In this document: positions 1 through 8,818 of the stretch, piece after piece
How the letters are laid out: each line of letters starts with the position of its first letter
Numbering within the stretch: position 1 is the stretch's first letter
Source: CAYXZP01 sp964469485
GTDB taxonomy: Bacteria > Desulfobacterota > Binatia > UBA1149 > CAYXZP01
Direction: 5' to 3'
Assembly (NCBI GenBank): GCA_964469485.1
Contig: CAYXZP010000050.1
Coordinates: 1-16,836 of the forward strand
DNA length: 16,836 bases
Notes under the pieces: generated by a model
Database searches by the model: none
Seen by the model: only the letters and a program-made list of their open reading frames with translations
Told to the model about the DNA's origin: nothing
Program-made: the position numbers and the translations under genes

Positions 1-369
1 GGGCGGAGCCTGGCGGTGTATCGAGGAGGTTAGCTCGGTGCTCACCGGCCCCCCGCCGTCGACGGGCTGCCCGACCACGTTGAGAATGCGGCCGAGCACC
101 GCCTCTCCCACCGGCGTGCGTATGGCATCCCCGGTATCGGTGACCTCGATGCCACGGACCAGGCCGTCGGTAGAATCCATCGCTATGGCCCGTACGGTGT
201 TCTCGCCGAGGTGGGCGGCGACCTCGAGTACGAGGTTGTCCGCCTCGTCGTTTATCGCGGGGTTCGACGCCGTGAGCGCGTGGAGGATCGCCGGAACCTC
301 CCCGGGTTCGAACTCGACATCGACCACCGCGCCGATGACCTGCGTAATCCTTCCCTGAGCTTTGCCCAT
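1..369 (-). CDS. atpD: F0F1 ATP synthase subunit beta, N-terminal part (runs off left edge)
   Basis: This is the catalytic beta subunit of the F1 sector, which makes ATP from ADP and phosphate at the cytoplasmic face of the inner membrane. The window holds the first 123 codons exactly; the rest lies beyond base 1. The start MGKAQGRITQVIGAVVDVEF is the beta-barrel opening typical of AtpD. It is followed by GRILNVVGQPVDGGGPV and, near the edge, SSIHRQAPP, the beta-family segment that precedes the nucleotide-binding domain. The Walker A P-loop would come later and is not visible. The ATG at 369 follows AAAAGGAG with a 7-base spacer, a strong ribosome binding site that fixes the start. It lies 13 bases after the atpG stop, as the next gene of the operon. 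The identification is very secure despite truncation. Confidence 0.97.
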   Translation of the reverse strand, partial: MGKAQGRITQVIGAVVDVEFEPGEVPAILHALTASNPAINDEADNLVLEVAAHLGENTVRAIAMDSTDGLVRGIEVTDTGDAIRTPVGEAVLGRILNVVGQPVDGGGPVSTELTSSIHRQAPP

Positions 370-382
370 TGCCTGACTCCTT

Positions 383-1231
383 TTATCCCTTCAGTGCCTC
401 GGCGCCGCCGACGATCTCCATGAGTTCGGTGGTGATGCTGGCCTGCCGGGCCCGGTTCATCGCCAGCGTGAGACGGTCGATCATCTCCGAGGCGTTACGC
501 GAGGCGCTGTCCATGGCCGTCATGCGTGCGCCGTGCTCGCTGGCTGTGGCCTCGAGCATGGCGGCGAACACCCGTGTTTCTATGTATCGTTTTAGCAGCG
601 ACCCGAGGATGACCTCCGCCCCCGGTTCGTGGATGTGGTCGCCCGCGTGTTCGGACCCTTCGGCCGCCGCCACCGGCAAGATCTGCTCGACGACGGGCTC
701 CTGGGACATCGCCGAGCGGAAACGGCTGTATGCCAGGTGGACACTGCCGGCCTCGCTCTCGAGAAAGCGGCGCGTGACGTCAGCGGCCACCTCGCGGGCC
801 AGCTCGAGGTCAAACGGCCGGTTCTCCACGACCACCGTGAGACCGGCGCCGCGCGCCCGCAGCTGCTCGTTGCCGCGCCGTCCGCAGGCCGTAACGGTGG
901 CCCCTTGCCCGTCGTCGTTGCCGAGGAAATCGCCCACGAGCTTCACAATGCTCGCGTTGTAGCCGCCGCAAAGGCCGCGGTCCGAGGTCAGGGCGACCAG
1001 GTGCGCGGGCCCTTGGCCGGCCTCGAAGAAGGGGTTGTTCTCGGTGCCACTCGGGCCGCCGGCCAGGCTGGCCAGCATCGCGGTGAGCTTGTCGGCGTAG
1101 GGACGGGCGCCTTCTACGGCAGCCTGCGCGCGGCGCAGCTTGGCGGCCGAGACCACCTTCATGGCCTTGGTCACCTGCTGGGTGTTGCGTACCGAGCCGA
1201 TACGCTTGCGTATGCCCTTTAGACTTGCCAC
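383..1231 (-). CDS. atpG: F0F1 ATP synthase subunit gamma
   Basis: This is the central rotor shaft of F1, coupling c-ring rotation to catalysis in the alpha3beta3 head. The protein has 282 residues, close to the usual 285-290. The N-terminal helix ASLKGIRKRIGSVRNTQQVT and the C-terminal helix ending near SITTELMEIVGGAEALKG are the two family-defining coiled-coil segments. The Rossmann-like middle carries SDRGLCGGYN at about residues 83-92. The frame stays open upstream into atpA, but homology begins at a GTG at 1231, four bases after the atpA stop, so I use that start. Its ribosome binding site is poor (AGGG two bases away, GAGGGG about 15 bases away), which suggests coupling to atpA translation. 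It sits between atpA and atpD in the standard order. There is no sign of damage. Confidence 0.96.
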   Translation of the reverse strand: MASLKGIRKRIGSVRNTQQVTKAMKVVSAAKLRRAQAAVEGARPYADKLTAMLASLAGGPSGTENNPFFEAGQGPAHLVALTSDRGLCGGYNASIVKLVGDFLGNDDGQGATVTACGRRGNEQLRARGAGLTVVVENRPFDLELAREVAADVTRRFLESEAGSVHLAYSRFRSAMSQEPVVEQILPVAAAEGSEHAGDHIHEPGAEVILGSLLKRYIETRVFAAMLEATASEHGARMTAMDSASRNASEMIDRLTLAMNRARQASITTELMEIVGGAEALKG

Positions 1232-1235
1232 GGCC

Positions 1236-2744
<1,509 letters not shown>

Positions 2745-2778
2745 GAACGCCCCTCTCTGAAGCTCCCTGTTTGCTGTC

Positions 2779-3315
2779 CTATCTTCCCGCCATGCGGCCG
2801 GCCAGACGGTCGAGCCGGCTTCGGACGCTGCCGTCGTAGACACGACCCTCGAGCTCGACGACGGCGCCCGCGATGAGCGCGGGGTCGGTCTCGGTCTCGG
2901 CCACGACCTCACGGCCGGCAATGCCGGCGAAAGCGTCGGTGAGTTCTTCCAACTCGGCCTTCTTGATCGGCGTGGCCGTTACGACCTTCATGCGCACACG
3001 CCCGGCCCGCTCGTCGACCATCTTCTCGAACCAACGCGATATACCGCCGAGTTCGGCCAAGCGGTCGCGCTCGGCCAGTAGCCTGAGAAAGCGCCCGAGC
3101 TCGCTGTCGGCCCCCACCTTGGCAGCGAGCTTCCGTCCCAGGCTCGTGCGCGTCTCGGCCGAAAGGTTGCCCGGTGCCAGCAGCCCCTGGTCCATGTCGT
3201 CGGTCGCAAGGGCGATCTCGGCCAGCGCCGCGCCCACCTCTTCGAGCCTGCCGCCGGCCTTGGCCAGATCGAATAGAGCACGCGCCCAACGGCGTGACAC
3301 CGAGCCTGCCGTCAT
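2779..3315 (-). CDS. atpH: F0F1 ATP synthase subunit delta
   Basis: This is the delta subunit (OSCP equivalent), which joins the top of the alpha3beta3 head to the b/b' peripheral stalk. It has 178 residues, a usual length. The N-terminal helical domain opens with SVSRRWARALFDLA, matching the family's short start followed by the YAxALF-like helix. The C-terminal domain shows RVRMKVVTATPIKKAELEEL and DPALIAGAVVELEGRVYDGS followed by VRSRLDRL, the characteristic delta signature. The ATG at 3315 overlaps the atpF stop in ATGA, which indicates translational coupling and supports this start. Sequence conservation of delta is low in general, but the C-terminal motif together with position between atpF and atpA leaves no real alternative. 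Confidence 0.96.
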   Translation of the reverse strand: MTAGSVSRRWARALFDLAKAGGRLEEVGAALAEIALATDDMDQGLLAPGNLSAETRTSLGRKLAAKVGADSELGRFLRLLAERDRLAELGGISRWFEKMVDERAGRVRMKVVTATPIKKAELEELTDAFAGIAGREVVAETETDPALIAGAVVELEGRVYDGSVRSRLDRLAGRMAGR

Positions 3316-3893
3316 CGCCCGGCGACCCCGTCGAGGAATTCGTCGAGCAGCTGCCGCTGCGCGCCGGCGTCTATCCGGCCGGCCATACGCTTGTGTGCCA
3401 GCTCGGCCGCCAAGCGGGCGGCCTCGGCCCTGAGCTCCCGCTTGCTGCGTTCAAGATCGGAAGCCCCGATACGCTCGGCGTCCTCGAGCATACGCTCGGC
3501 CGATCTGCGCGCGGCCTCGCTCAGCCGCTTGCCGTCGGCTTCGGCCATCGCGCGCACCTCGTCGAGGATGGCCTGCTTGTGCTGCTCGAGCTGTCTCTGC
3601 TTGTCCTCGTACTCGGCCTTCATGGCCTCGGCCTCGGCCTTGGCCCGGCCGGCCTCCGCTATGGCATCGCTGACCTCCTGGCGGCGGCGGGTGAGGAAGG
3701 CCTTCAAGGGCTTTGAAGCGAAACGGCGCATGAGAAGAACGAAGATGAGGAAGTTGGTGGCCGTAAAGGCCATTAGCAACCATCTGTCGGGCGTCGGCCC
3801 GTGGGCCTGTCCGTGGGCGGCACTGGCCGCGTCCGCGCTCGCGGCAAGCGCGATCAATAACGCCGTGAGCGTAGTGATCGCCGCGGTCCTCAC
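3312..3893 (-). CDS. atpF: F0F1 ATP synthase subunit b, with signal-peptide-like N-terminus
   Basis: This is the membrane-anchored b subunit of the peripheral stalk. The protein has 193 residues. It has two hydrophobic stretches. Residues 4-20 follow an Arg at position 2 and end near A-D-A/A-S-A, which looks like a cleavable signal peptide. Residues 38-56 (WLLMAFTATNFLIFVLLMRR) are the expected single membrane anchor. The remainder is a charged, Ala/Glu/Lys/Arg-rich heptad-like coiled coil, ending LLDEFLDGVAGR. The start is a GTG overlapping the atpF' stop as GTGA. A shorter start at the Met at residue 41 would remove half the anchor, so I prefer the long form. N-terminally extended b subunits are known from several deltaproteobacteria. 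It is paired with b' immediately upstream. Confidence 0.93.
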   Translation of the reverse strand: MRTAAITTLTALLIALAASADAASAAHGQAHGPTPDRWLLMAFTATNFLIFVLLMRRFASKPLKAFLTRRRQEVSDAIAEAGRAKAEAEAMKAEYEDKQRQLEQHKQAILDEVRAMAEADGKRLSEAARRSAERMLEDAERIGASDLERSKRELRAEAARLAAELAHKRMAGRIDAGAQRQLLDEFLDGVAGR

Positions 3894-4327
3894 CGGACCG
3901 CTCCGCGAGAGCCGAGCACGGCAGCCACCATGTCGACGGCCATGGTGTCGGCGTCCTTCTCGAGCTCGTCAAGCGCACGGCGGCGCAGGTCGGCCACTTC
4001 GGCCCGTATCTCGGCGATACGGCGGGCGGCCTCGGCGGCGGCCTCGGCCAGTACACGCTCTTCCTCAGCGCGGTCTCGTGCCCTGATAGCTCCAGCCTCG
4101 GCCATTGCCCGGGCGCGCGCTTCGGTCATCTCTTCGTCGAGGCGGCGGCCGATCGCGGCGGCTTCCTCGCGGTAGGTCTCGGCCAGGCGCCCGTCCCCGG
4201 TCGTTCTTGCCTCACGCTCTGCCAACAGCGCCTGGAAGGGGCCGAACAGGACGCGGTTCAACACGAGAAAGAGCACGAAAAAGCTCGCCAGCTGGATCAG
4301 GAAGGTATGGTCCGGCGTTAAAGACAT
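3890..4327 (-). CDS. atpF': F0F1 ATP synthase subunit b' (second b-type stalk subunit)
   Basis: This is the second b-type stalk subunit, expected to form a b/b' heterodimer with the product of the next gene. It has 145 residues, shorter than atpF as is usual for b'. A single membrane segment at about residues 8-29 (FLIQLASFFVLFLVLNRVLF) is followed by GPFQALLAERE, the typical turn into the stalk. The rest is a long Ala/Glu/Arg coiled coil. The ATG at 4327 gives the complete anchor. No good Shine-Dalgarno is visible within 15 bases upstream, which is unusual for the first gene of a highly expressed operon. It is the promoter-proximal atp gene here; the a and c subunit genes are not next to it. 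The symbol atpX is also used for this gene. Confidence 0.92.
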   Translation of the reverse strand: MSLTPDHTFLIQLASFFVLFLVLNRVLFGPFQALLAEREARTTGDGRLAETYREEAAAIGRRLDEEMTEARARAMAEAGAIRARDRAEEERVLAEAAAEAARRIAEIRAEVADLRRRALDELEKDADTMAVDMVAAVLGSRGAVR

Positions 4328-4406
4328 CGAGGTTCGGTCTTGTGTACGGAGGCTTCGCTGCTTGCCTGCGGGTCAGGGAGGCGCCCTGGGCGGCGTCAAA
4401 CAGAGC

Positions 4407-4435
4407 CGTCTACTACCGGAGTGTTAGCTTGTCAA
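4407..4435 (-). promoter_or_regulatory. Candidate sigma70-type promoter for the atp genes
   Basis: On the minus strand a perfect TTGACA (-35, bases 4430-4435) is followed after exactly 17 bases by TAGACG (-10, bases 4407-4412), which matches TATAAT at three of six positions. Transcription would start near base 4400, giving a leader of about 70 bases before atpF'. The -35 shares bases with the T-run of the preceding terminator. The weak -10 keeps this a candidate only. Confidence 0.4.
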
Positions 4436-4456
4436 AATGCCGCCCGGCGGGCGGCA
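4434..4456 (-). terminator. Rho-independent terminator after parB
   Basis: Reading the minus strand, TGCCGCCC and GGGCGGCA form a perfect 8-bp stem (bases 4438-4456) around a three-base loop, followed immediately by TTTT (4434-4437). It starts six bases past the parB stop. The T-run is short but the stem is almost all G-C. On the plus strand no T-run follows the stem, so it acts for the parB direction. Confidence 0.75.
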
Positions 4457-4461
4457 CGGCG

Positions 4462-5361
4462 TCAGGAACCGAGCTTTTCGGCCAGACGGGTCAACTCGTC
4501 GACCGAGTGATAGTCGATCTCGATGTGCCCCTTGCCGGTGCTGCCGCGCAGCCGCACCTTCGTCCCTAGGGCGCGGGTCAGCGAAAGCTCGAGTGCCGGG
4601 TCCACCGAAGCGGCCGCGGTACTGGCCGACTTGCGGGCCGGCCTTGTCGATGCGCTTTTGACCAAGTCCTCGGTCTGGCGCACCGACATGTTCTTGCGCA
4701 TGACCTGGCGTGCGGCCTTGATCTGCTCGGCGGCGGTGGCCAGCCCCAGTAGCGCGCGCGCGTGGCCCTCGCTGAGCATGCCGCTTTCGAGAGCTTCTTT
4801 GATCATTCCGGGAAGCGCGAGCAGGCGAACGGTATTGGCCACGGCCGCGCGTGACTTGCCGACCCGCTTGGCAAGCTCTTCCTGGGTGTAGCCGTGGTCC
4901 GCGATCAGGCGCTCGAAACCGCCGGCCTGCTCGAGCGGCGTGAGGTCCTCGCGCTGTAGGTTCTCGACCAGCGCCAGCTCTAGCAGTTCGCTATCACCGG
5001 CCCGCTCCCTGATGACGACGGGAACCCGGGTCAGGCCCGCGCGCTCGGCCGCCCGCAGCCGGCGCTCGCCAGCCACCAACTCGTAGCCGTCGCTCGTGTC
5101 GGCCACCACCAGCGGCTGGATGATGCCCTTTTCCTTGATCGAAGCGGCCAACTCATCGAGCGCCGCATCGTCGAAACGGCGCCGCGGCTGCCCCGAGCCG
5201 GGGCGAACGTTCTCGATGGGCACCTCGAGAGCCGTTCCCGAGGGAGCGGGAGAGGCTACAGGACGTTCATGACGCGTTGCGTTAGGCAGCCCGCCGTTGC
5301 CCGGCCCGTCCTCGGTCCCGAGGATGGCGTCGAGCCCCCTACCTAACGCTTGCCGTTTCAT
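4462..5361 (-). CDS. parB: Chromosome-partitioning protein ParB (Spo0J family CTPase clamp)
   Basis: ParB binds parS sites near the origin, loads as a CTP-dependent sliding clamp and works with ParA to segregate chromosomes. The protein has 299 residues. The N-terminus MKRQALGRGLDAILG is the ParA-interacting segment. The ParB/sulfiredoxin-like domain (about 46-140) contains the CTP-binding arginine motif GERRLRAAER (98-107) and ENLQREDLTP (133-142). The helix-turn-helix region is TQEELAKRVGKSRAAVANTV (159-178), followed by LSEGHARALLGL. A C-terminal dimerization segment (HIEIDYHSVDELTRLAEKL) closes the protein. The ATG at 5361 has a perfect GGAGG six bases upstream, inside parA; a 12-residue longer start lacks homology. 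It overlaps parA by 23 bases and is followed by a terminator. Confidence 0.97.
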   Translation of the reverse strand: MKRQALGRGLDAILGTEDGPGNGGLPNATRHERPVASPAPSGTALEVPIENVRPGSGQPRRRFDDAALDELAASIKEKGIIQPLVVADTSDGYELVAGERRLRAAERAGLTRVPVVIRERAGDSELLELALVENLQREDLTPLEQAGGFERLIADHGYTQEELAKRVGKSRAAVANTVRLLALPGMIKEALESGMLSEGHARALLGLATAAEQIKAARQVMRKNMSVRQTEDLVKSASTRPARKSASTAAASVDPALELSLTRALGTKVRLRGSTGKGHIEIDYHSVDELTRLAEKLGS

Positions 5362-6177
5362 CGTCTTCCTCCAGCAGTCCGATAGGGGCCAGTGCACGCT
5401 GCTCGGGCTTGGTAACCCTACGGGATATCAGCTCTTTTGCCAGTTCACGGTAGGCTAGCGCGCCTCGCGAGACGGGATCGTAGGCGACCACCGGCAGACC
5501 GTGGGAAGGAGCCTCGGCAATGCGGACATTGCGCGGGATCTCGGTCGCCATGACCTGTTCGCCGAAATGCTCCCGTACCTGATGGGCCACCTGCCGGGTC
5601 AGCGAGGCCCGCNNNNNNNNNNGTACATGGTCAGCAGTATGCCCTCGACCGTCAGGCCCGGGTTGAAGGCCTTGCGCACCCGCTCGATGCTATCGATCAG
5701 CGCCCCGAGGCCCTCGAGCGCATAGAACTCGCACTGCATGGGCACCAGCACGCTGCTGCTGGCCACCAGGGCATTGAGCGTGAGCATGCCGAAGGAGGGC
5801 GGGCAGTCGATAACTATGGTCTGGTACCGGCTGCGGACCTGGGCCAGCGCGGCGAGAAGCCGCCGCTCGCGCTGCTCGAGACTGGCCAGCTCGATCTCGG
5901 CCCCGGCCAGGTCACGATTCGACGGCAACAGGTCCAGACCCGAAAGTCCGGTTTGACGCAGCGCTTCAGGCGTCGCGACCTCCCCCAGCAGACAGTTGTA
6001 GATGGTTGGGGCCTCGACCTCGCGGCTGCCGAGCCCGCTCGAGGCGCTTGCTTGAGAATCGAGGTCTACGAGCAGGGTGGGGCGGCCTTCCATGGCCAGG
6101 GCAGCCGCTAGATTGACGGCCGAGGTGGTCTTGCCCACTCCCCCTTTTTGGTTCGCTACCGCCAGTACCAGAGTCAT
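5339..6177 (-). CDS. parA: Chromosome-partitioning ATPase ParA (Soj), interrupted by an assembly gap
   Basis: ParA is a dimerizing ATPase that binds DNA nonspecifically and moves ParB-parS complexes. The deviant Walker A KGGVGKTT is at residues 11-18 (signature Lys11 and Lys16), DLDSQ at 38-42 (usually DLDPQ) and Walker B IVIDCPPS at 121-128. The reading frame runs through 185 codons to TMY, meets 10 N at 5613-5622, and resumes in another frame as RASLTRQVAHQVREHFGEQV through to the stop. The break matches the conserved MYD-x-R-x-x-L segment, so the gene is almost certainly intact and about 277 residues long. The ATG at 6177 gives the normal family start MTLVLAVANQKGG; its Shine-Dalgarno is weak. 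parS sites lie just upstream and parB overlaps its 3' end. Confidence 0.94.
5368..5372 (-). promoter_or_regulatory. Ribosome binding site deciding the parB start
   Basis: GGAGG sits six bases before the parB ATG at 5361, within the last codons of parA. It selects this ATG over the longer in-frame start at 5397. Confidence 0.8.
5613..5622. other. Assembly gap (10 N) inside parA
   Basis: Ten undetermined bases. The parA frames on the two sides are related by a shift that a true 10-base gap cannot supply. Homology to the MYD-x-R segment predicts five missing bases, so the run of N looks like a fixed-size placeholder rather than a measured length. Confidence 0.95.
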
Positions 6178-6255
6178 CCAGCCACCGCCCAGCCACACCG
6201 GCGTGCCTAGCTAGAACAAGGTGCCATACGGTGGGCCGGATTGCGACTTTGGAGA

Positions 6256-6271
6256 TGTTTCACGTGAAACC
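6256..6271. promoter_or_regulatory. parS: parS centromere site 1 (ParB binding)
   Basis: TGTTTCACGTGAAACC matches the bacterial parS consensus TGTTTCACGTGAAACA at 15 of 16 positions; only the last base differs. It lies in the spacer between rsmG and parA, about 80 bases upstream of the parA start, close to the parB gene whose product should bind it. Confidence 0.95.
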
Positions 6272-6291
6272 GAGGCGCGGCCGGCCACGGC

Positions 6292-6307
6292 CGTTTCACG
6301 TGAAACA
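6292..6307. promoter_or_regulatory. parS: parS centromere site 2 (ParB binding)
   Basis: CGTTTCACGTGAAACA matches the parS consensus at 15 of 16 positions; only the first base differs. Its centre is 36 bases from that of site 1, and it ends two bases from the rsmG stop codon. The DNA between the two sites is very GC-rich and contains GGCCGGCC. Confidence 0.95.
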
Positions 6308-6309
6308 GG

Positions 6310-6954
6310 CTAGCGCCCTCGCTCGAGGACCAGGATGGAGCGGCTCTCGCTGCCGCCGGGAAGCTCGAAGCGGTACTCGGCCTCAGAGCTGAGCCCTGCC
6401 GTACGGGCGGCCAGCTCTTCAACGGCCAGCCCGGAACGGCCCGAGCACATCACCAGCAAGCGACCGCCGGGCTCAAGCAGGCCGGCGGCCAGGCGGGCCA
6501 GGCCGGCCGGCGGCAAGTAGGCACGCGAGACCACCGTGCGGTAGGGGCCGCTAAGACCCTCGGCGCCGGTCTCGCGGACCCGCACCCTTTCGGAAAGCCC
6601 CAACTCGGCCACCGCCTGGGCCAGGAAGCTGCAGCAGCGCCGGCGCGAATCCACCAGCTCGACGGTCAGCCCCTCGATGGCCACGGCCAGCGGCAGGCCG
6701 GGGAAGCCGCCTCCGCTGCCAAGGTCGGCCAGCGGGCCGGTCCCGGCCACGTGGGCGACCAGGCTGAGCGAGTCGAGCAGGTGGAGCCGCCAAGCCTCCT
6801 GGCGTGGGACCGTGGTAAGCCCGGCCGAAGGGTTCCAGCGGTAGAGCAGATCGAGGTGACAGAGGAGCTGGCCGGTCTGGCCCGGGTCGAGCTCCAGGCC
6901 GAGGTCGCAGGCGCCGGAGGCCAAGCGCTCGGCCTCCTCGGTTGTCCCCTTCAC
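6310..6954 (-). CDS. rsmG: 16S rRNA (guanine-N7) methyltransferase RsmG (GidB)
   Basis: RsmG uses S-adenosylmethionine to methylate N7 of a guanine in the 530 loop of 16S rRNA (G527 in E. coli). The protein has 214 residues, the family norm. The SAM-binding motif DLGSGGGFPGLPLAV is at about residues 77-91, with VELVDSRRRCCSFL following as the next strand and helix. HLLDSL (58-63) and VVSRAYLPPAGLA are further family landmarks. The usual WNxxxNLT segment reads WNPSAGLTTV, a mild divergence. The start is GTG, overlapping the mnmG stop as GTGA, so it is probably translated by coupling. It closes the mnmE-mnmG-rsmG run; a parS site begins right after its stop. Its position before parA is typical of many bacterial origins. 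Confidence 0.95.
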   Translation of the reverse strand: MKGTTEEAERLASGACDLGLELDPGQTGQLLCHLDLLYRWNPSAGLTTVPRQEAWRLHLLDSLSLVAHVAGTGPLADLGSGGGFPGLPLAVAIEGLTVELVDSRRRCCSFLAQAVAELGLSERVRVRETGAEGLSGPYRTVVSRAYLPPAGLARLAAGLLEPGGRLLVMCSGRSGLAVEELAARTAGLSSEAEYRFELPGGSESRSILVLERGR

Positions 6955-8816
6955 GGCCCCGCGGTCTCGGCCCGGCTCGTCTTCTTGAGATGGATGGCCA
7001 GTGCCGAGACAGCCGCCGGGGTAAGCCCGCTCATACGGGAGACCTGGCCGAGTGAGGCCGGCCGGGTGCGTGTGAGCTTCTCTCGGGCCTCGAAGCTGAG
7101 CCCAGCCACCTGCCCGTAATCGAGGTCAACCGGCAGACGGGCAGCCTCGAGCCCTCTCATACGACCGACCTCGCAACGCTGCCTCTCGATGTATCCGGCG
7201 TAAGCGGCCTCGGTCTCCAACTCCCTCTCGAGCACGGCATCGAGGCGGGGCAGCGCCAAGGGACCGGCAAGCCTCGCGTAGTCGAAGTCCTGGCGGCCGA
7301 GCATCTCGAAGGCGCTGGCCGGGCCGGCCGGCAAGCCCGGGCCGAAACGGCTCGTGGCGACCCGGCGACGGTGGAGCAGCTCGAGGGTCTCCTCGAAGAG
7401 CCGCCGCTTGGTTTCCAAGCGACGGCGGCAGCCCCGGTCGAGCAGCCCCGTGGCCAGGGCAGGCCCGGCCAGGCGAAGGTCGGCGTTGTCCTCGCGCAGC
7501 AGTAGCCGGTATTCGGCCCGCGAGGTGAACATCCGGTAGGGCTCGCCATCAATACCGCGGGTCACCAGGTCGTCGATGAGCACGCCGATGTAGGCCTGCT
7601 CGCGCCCGAGCACGAGAGGCGGACGGCCCGAGAGGCGGGCGGCCGCGTTGATCCCGGCCATGATCCCCTGGGCGGCGGCTTCCTCGTAGCCGGTGGTCCC
7701 GTTTATCTGGCCAGCCAGGAACAGCCCCTCGACGGCCCTGGTCTCCAGCGTCGCCTTGAGCTGGGTCGGCAGCACGTAGTCATACTCGATGGCGTAGCCG
7801 GGCCGGATGATCTCGGCGCGCTCGAGCCCCTCGATGCTGTGGACGAAGTCTCGCTGGACCGCCAGCGGAAGCGAGGTCGAGAGCCCGTTCGGATAGACCT
7901 CGACCGTGTCGAGGCCTTCGGGCTCGAGGAAGATGCGGTGGCGTTCGCGGCCGGGGAACTTGACGACCTTGTCCTCGACGGAGGGACAGTAACGAGGCCC
8001 GCGCGACTTGATGTCGCCGCTGTATAGCGGGGAGAGGCCGAGCTTCTCTTTTATGATGCGATGCGTCATCACATTGGTGTAGGCCAAGTGGCAGGCGACC
8101 TGCTCGAGAGGGGGCGCCGCGGTGCTATCACGGTAGAAGGAGAAGCGGGGGGCCGGGCTGTCGCCGTCCTGACGCTCGAGCCTGGAATGGTCGATGGTCC
8201 GGCCATCGAGGCGCGGACAGGTACCGGTCTTGAGCCGGCCCCTTGCCAGCCCCAGCCGGCCCAGGGCCGCGCTCAGCCCGTGGGAGGCCGGGTCGCCGGC
8301 GCGCCCGCCCGGGCTGTGCTGGCGGCCCTCGTGGATGAGACCCTCCAGAAAGGTCCCGGTGGTCAGTATGACCGCGCCGGCCTCTATACGGTGGCCGGTG
8401 GCGGTCAGCAGGGCAGTAAGGCACCCACGCTCGACCTCCAGGTCAACCACGGCTGCCTCGGCCAGCTCGAGTCCCCCGGCGGCCTCGACCGCGGCCAGCA
8501 TGCGGCGGCGGTAGCGCTCCTTGTCGGCCTGGGCGCGAGTGGCACGAACGGCCGGCCCCTTGCGCGTGTTGAGCCGGCGGAACTGTATCCCGCACTCGTC
8601 GATGGCGCGGCCCATCTCGCCGCCGAGAGCATCGATCTCGCGCACGAGGTGGCCCTTGCCGATCCCGCCGATGGCCGGGTTGCAGGACATCTGGCCGACG
8701 CTCTGGCGCCTGAGCGTGAGCATCAGGGTACGGGCGCCCAGCCGCGCGGCGGCCAGGGCGGCCTCGATGCCAGCGTGACCGGCCCCGACCACGACGACGT
8801 CGTAGCCGTGTTTCAC
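6951..8816 (-). CDS. mnmG: tRNA uridine-5-carboxymethylaminomethyl modification enzyme MnmG (GidA)
   Basis: MnmG is the FAD-dependent partner of MnmE; together they install the (carboxymethyl)aminomethyl group on wobble U34 of certain tRNAs. The protein has 621 residues (E. coli 629). It starts HGYDVVVVGAGHAGIEAA, with the FAD GxGxxG at residues 11-16, followed by MSCNPAIGGIGKGHLVREID with the conserved Cys45. RGPRYCPSVEDKVVKF carries the second conserved cysteine, and the C-terminal helical MnmE/tRNA-binding region includes AGYIERQ. The frame is open far upstream through mnmE, but homology begins at GTG 8816, two bases after the mnmE stop. The Shine-Dalgarno is weak, which suggests coupling. 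It overlaps rsmG by four bases. Confidence 0.97.
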   Translation of the reverse strand: MKHGYDVVVVGAGHAGIEAALAAARLGARTLMLTLRRQSVGQMSCNPAIGGIGKGHLVREIDALGGEMGRAIDECGIQFRRLNTRKGPAVRATRAQADKERYRRRMLAAVEAAGGLELAEAAVVDLEVERGCLTALLTATGHRIEAGAVILTTGTFLEGLIHEGRQHSPGGRAGDPASHGLSAALGRLGLARGRLKTGTCPRLDGRTIDHSRLERQDGDSPAPRFSFYRDSTAAPPLEQVACHLAYTNVMTHRIIKEKLGLSPLYSGDIKSRGPRYCPSVEDKVVKFPGRERHRIFLEPEGLDTVEVYPNGLSTSLPLAVQRDFVHSIEGLERAEIIRPGYAIEYDYVLPTQLKATLETRAVEGLFLAGQINGTTGYEEAAAQGIMAGINAAARLSGRPPLVLGREQAYIGVLIDDLVTRGIDGEPYRMFTSRAEYRLLLREDNADLRLAGPALATGLLDRGCRRRLETKRRLFEETLELLHRRRVATSRFGPGLPAGPASAFEMLGRQDFDYARLAGPLALPRLDAVLERELETEAAYAGYIERQRCEVGRMRGLEAARLPVDLDYGQVAGLSFEAREKLTRTRPASLGQVSRMSGLTPAAVSALAIHLKKTSRAETAGP

Positions 8817-8818
8817 GG

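Noticed and set aside
5599..6198. parA as a pseudogene or frameshifted short protein
   Set aside because: The break coincides exactly with the N run, and both sides carry conserved ParA sequence that joins properly if five bases are missing.
6272..6291. GC-rich inverted repeat between the parS sites as an rsmG terminator
   Set aside because: The stem is short and no T-run follows on either strand. The parS palindromes account for the structure.
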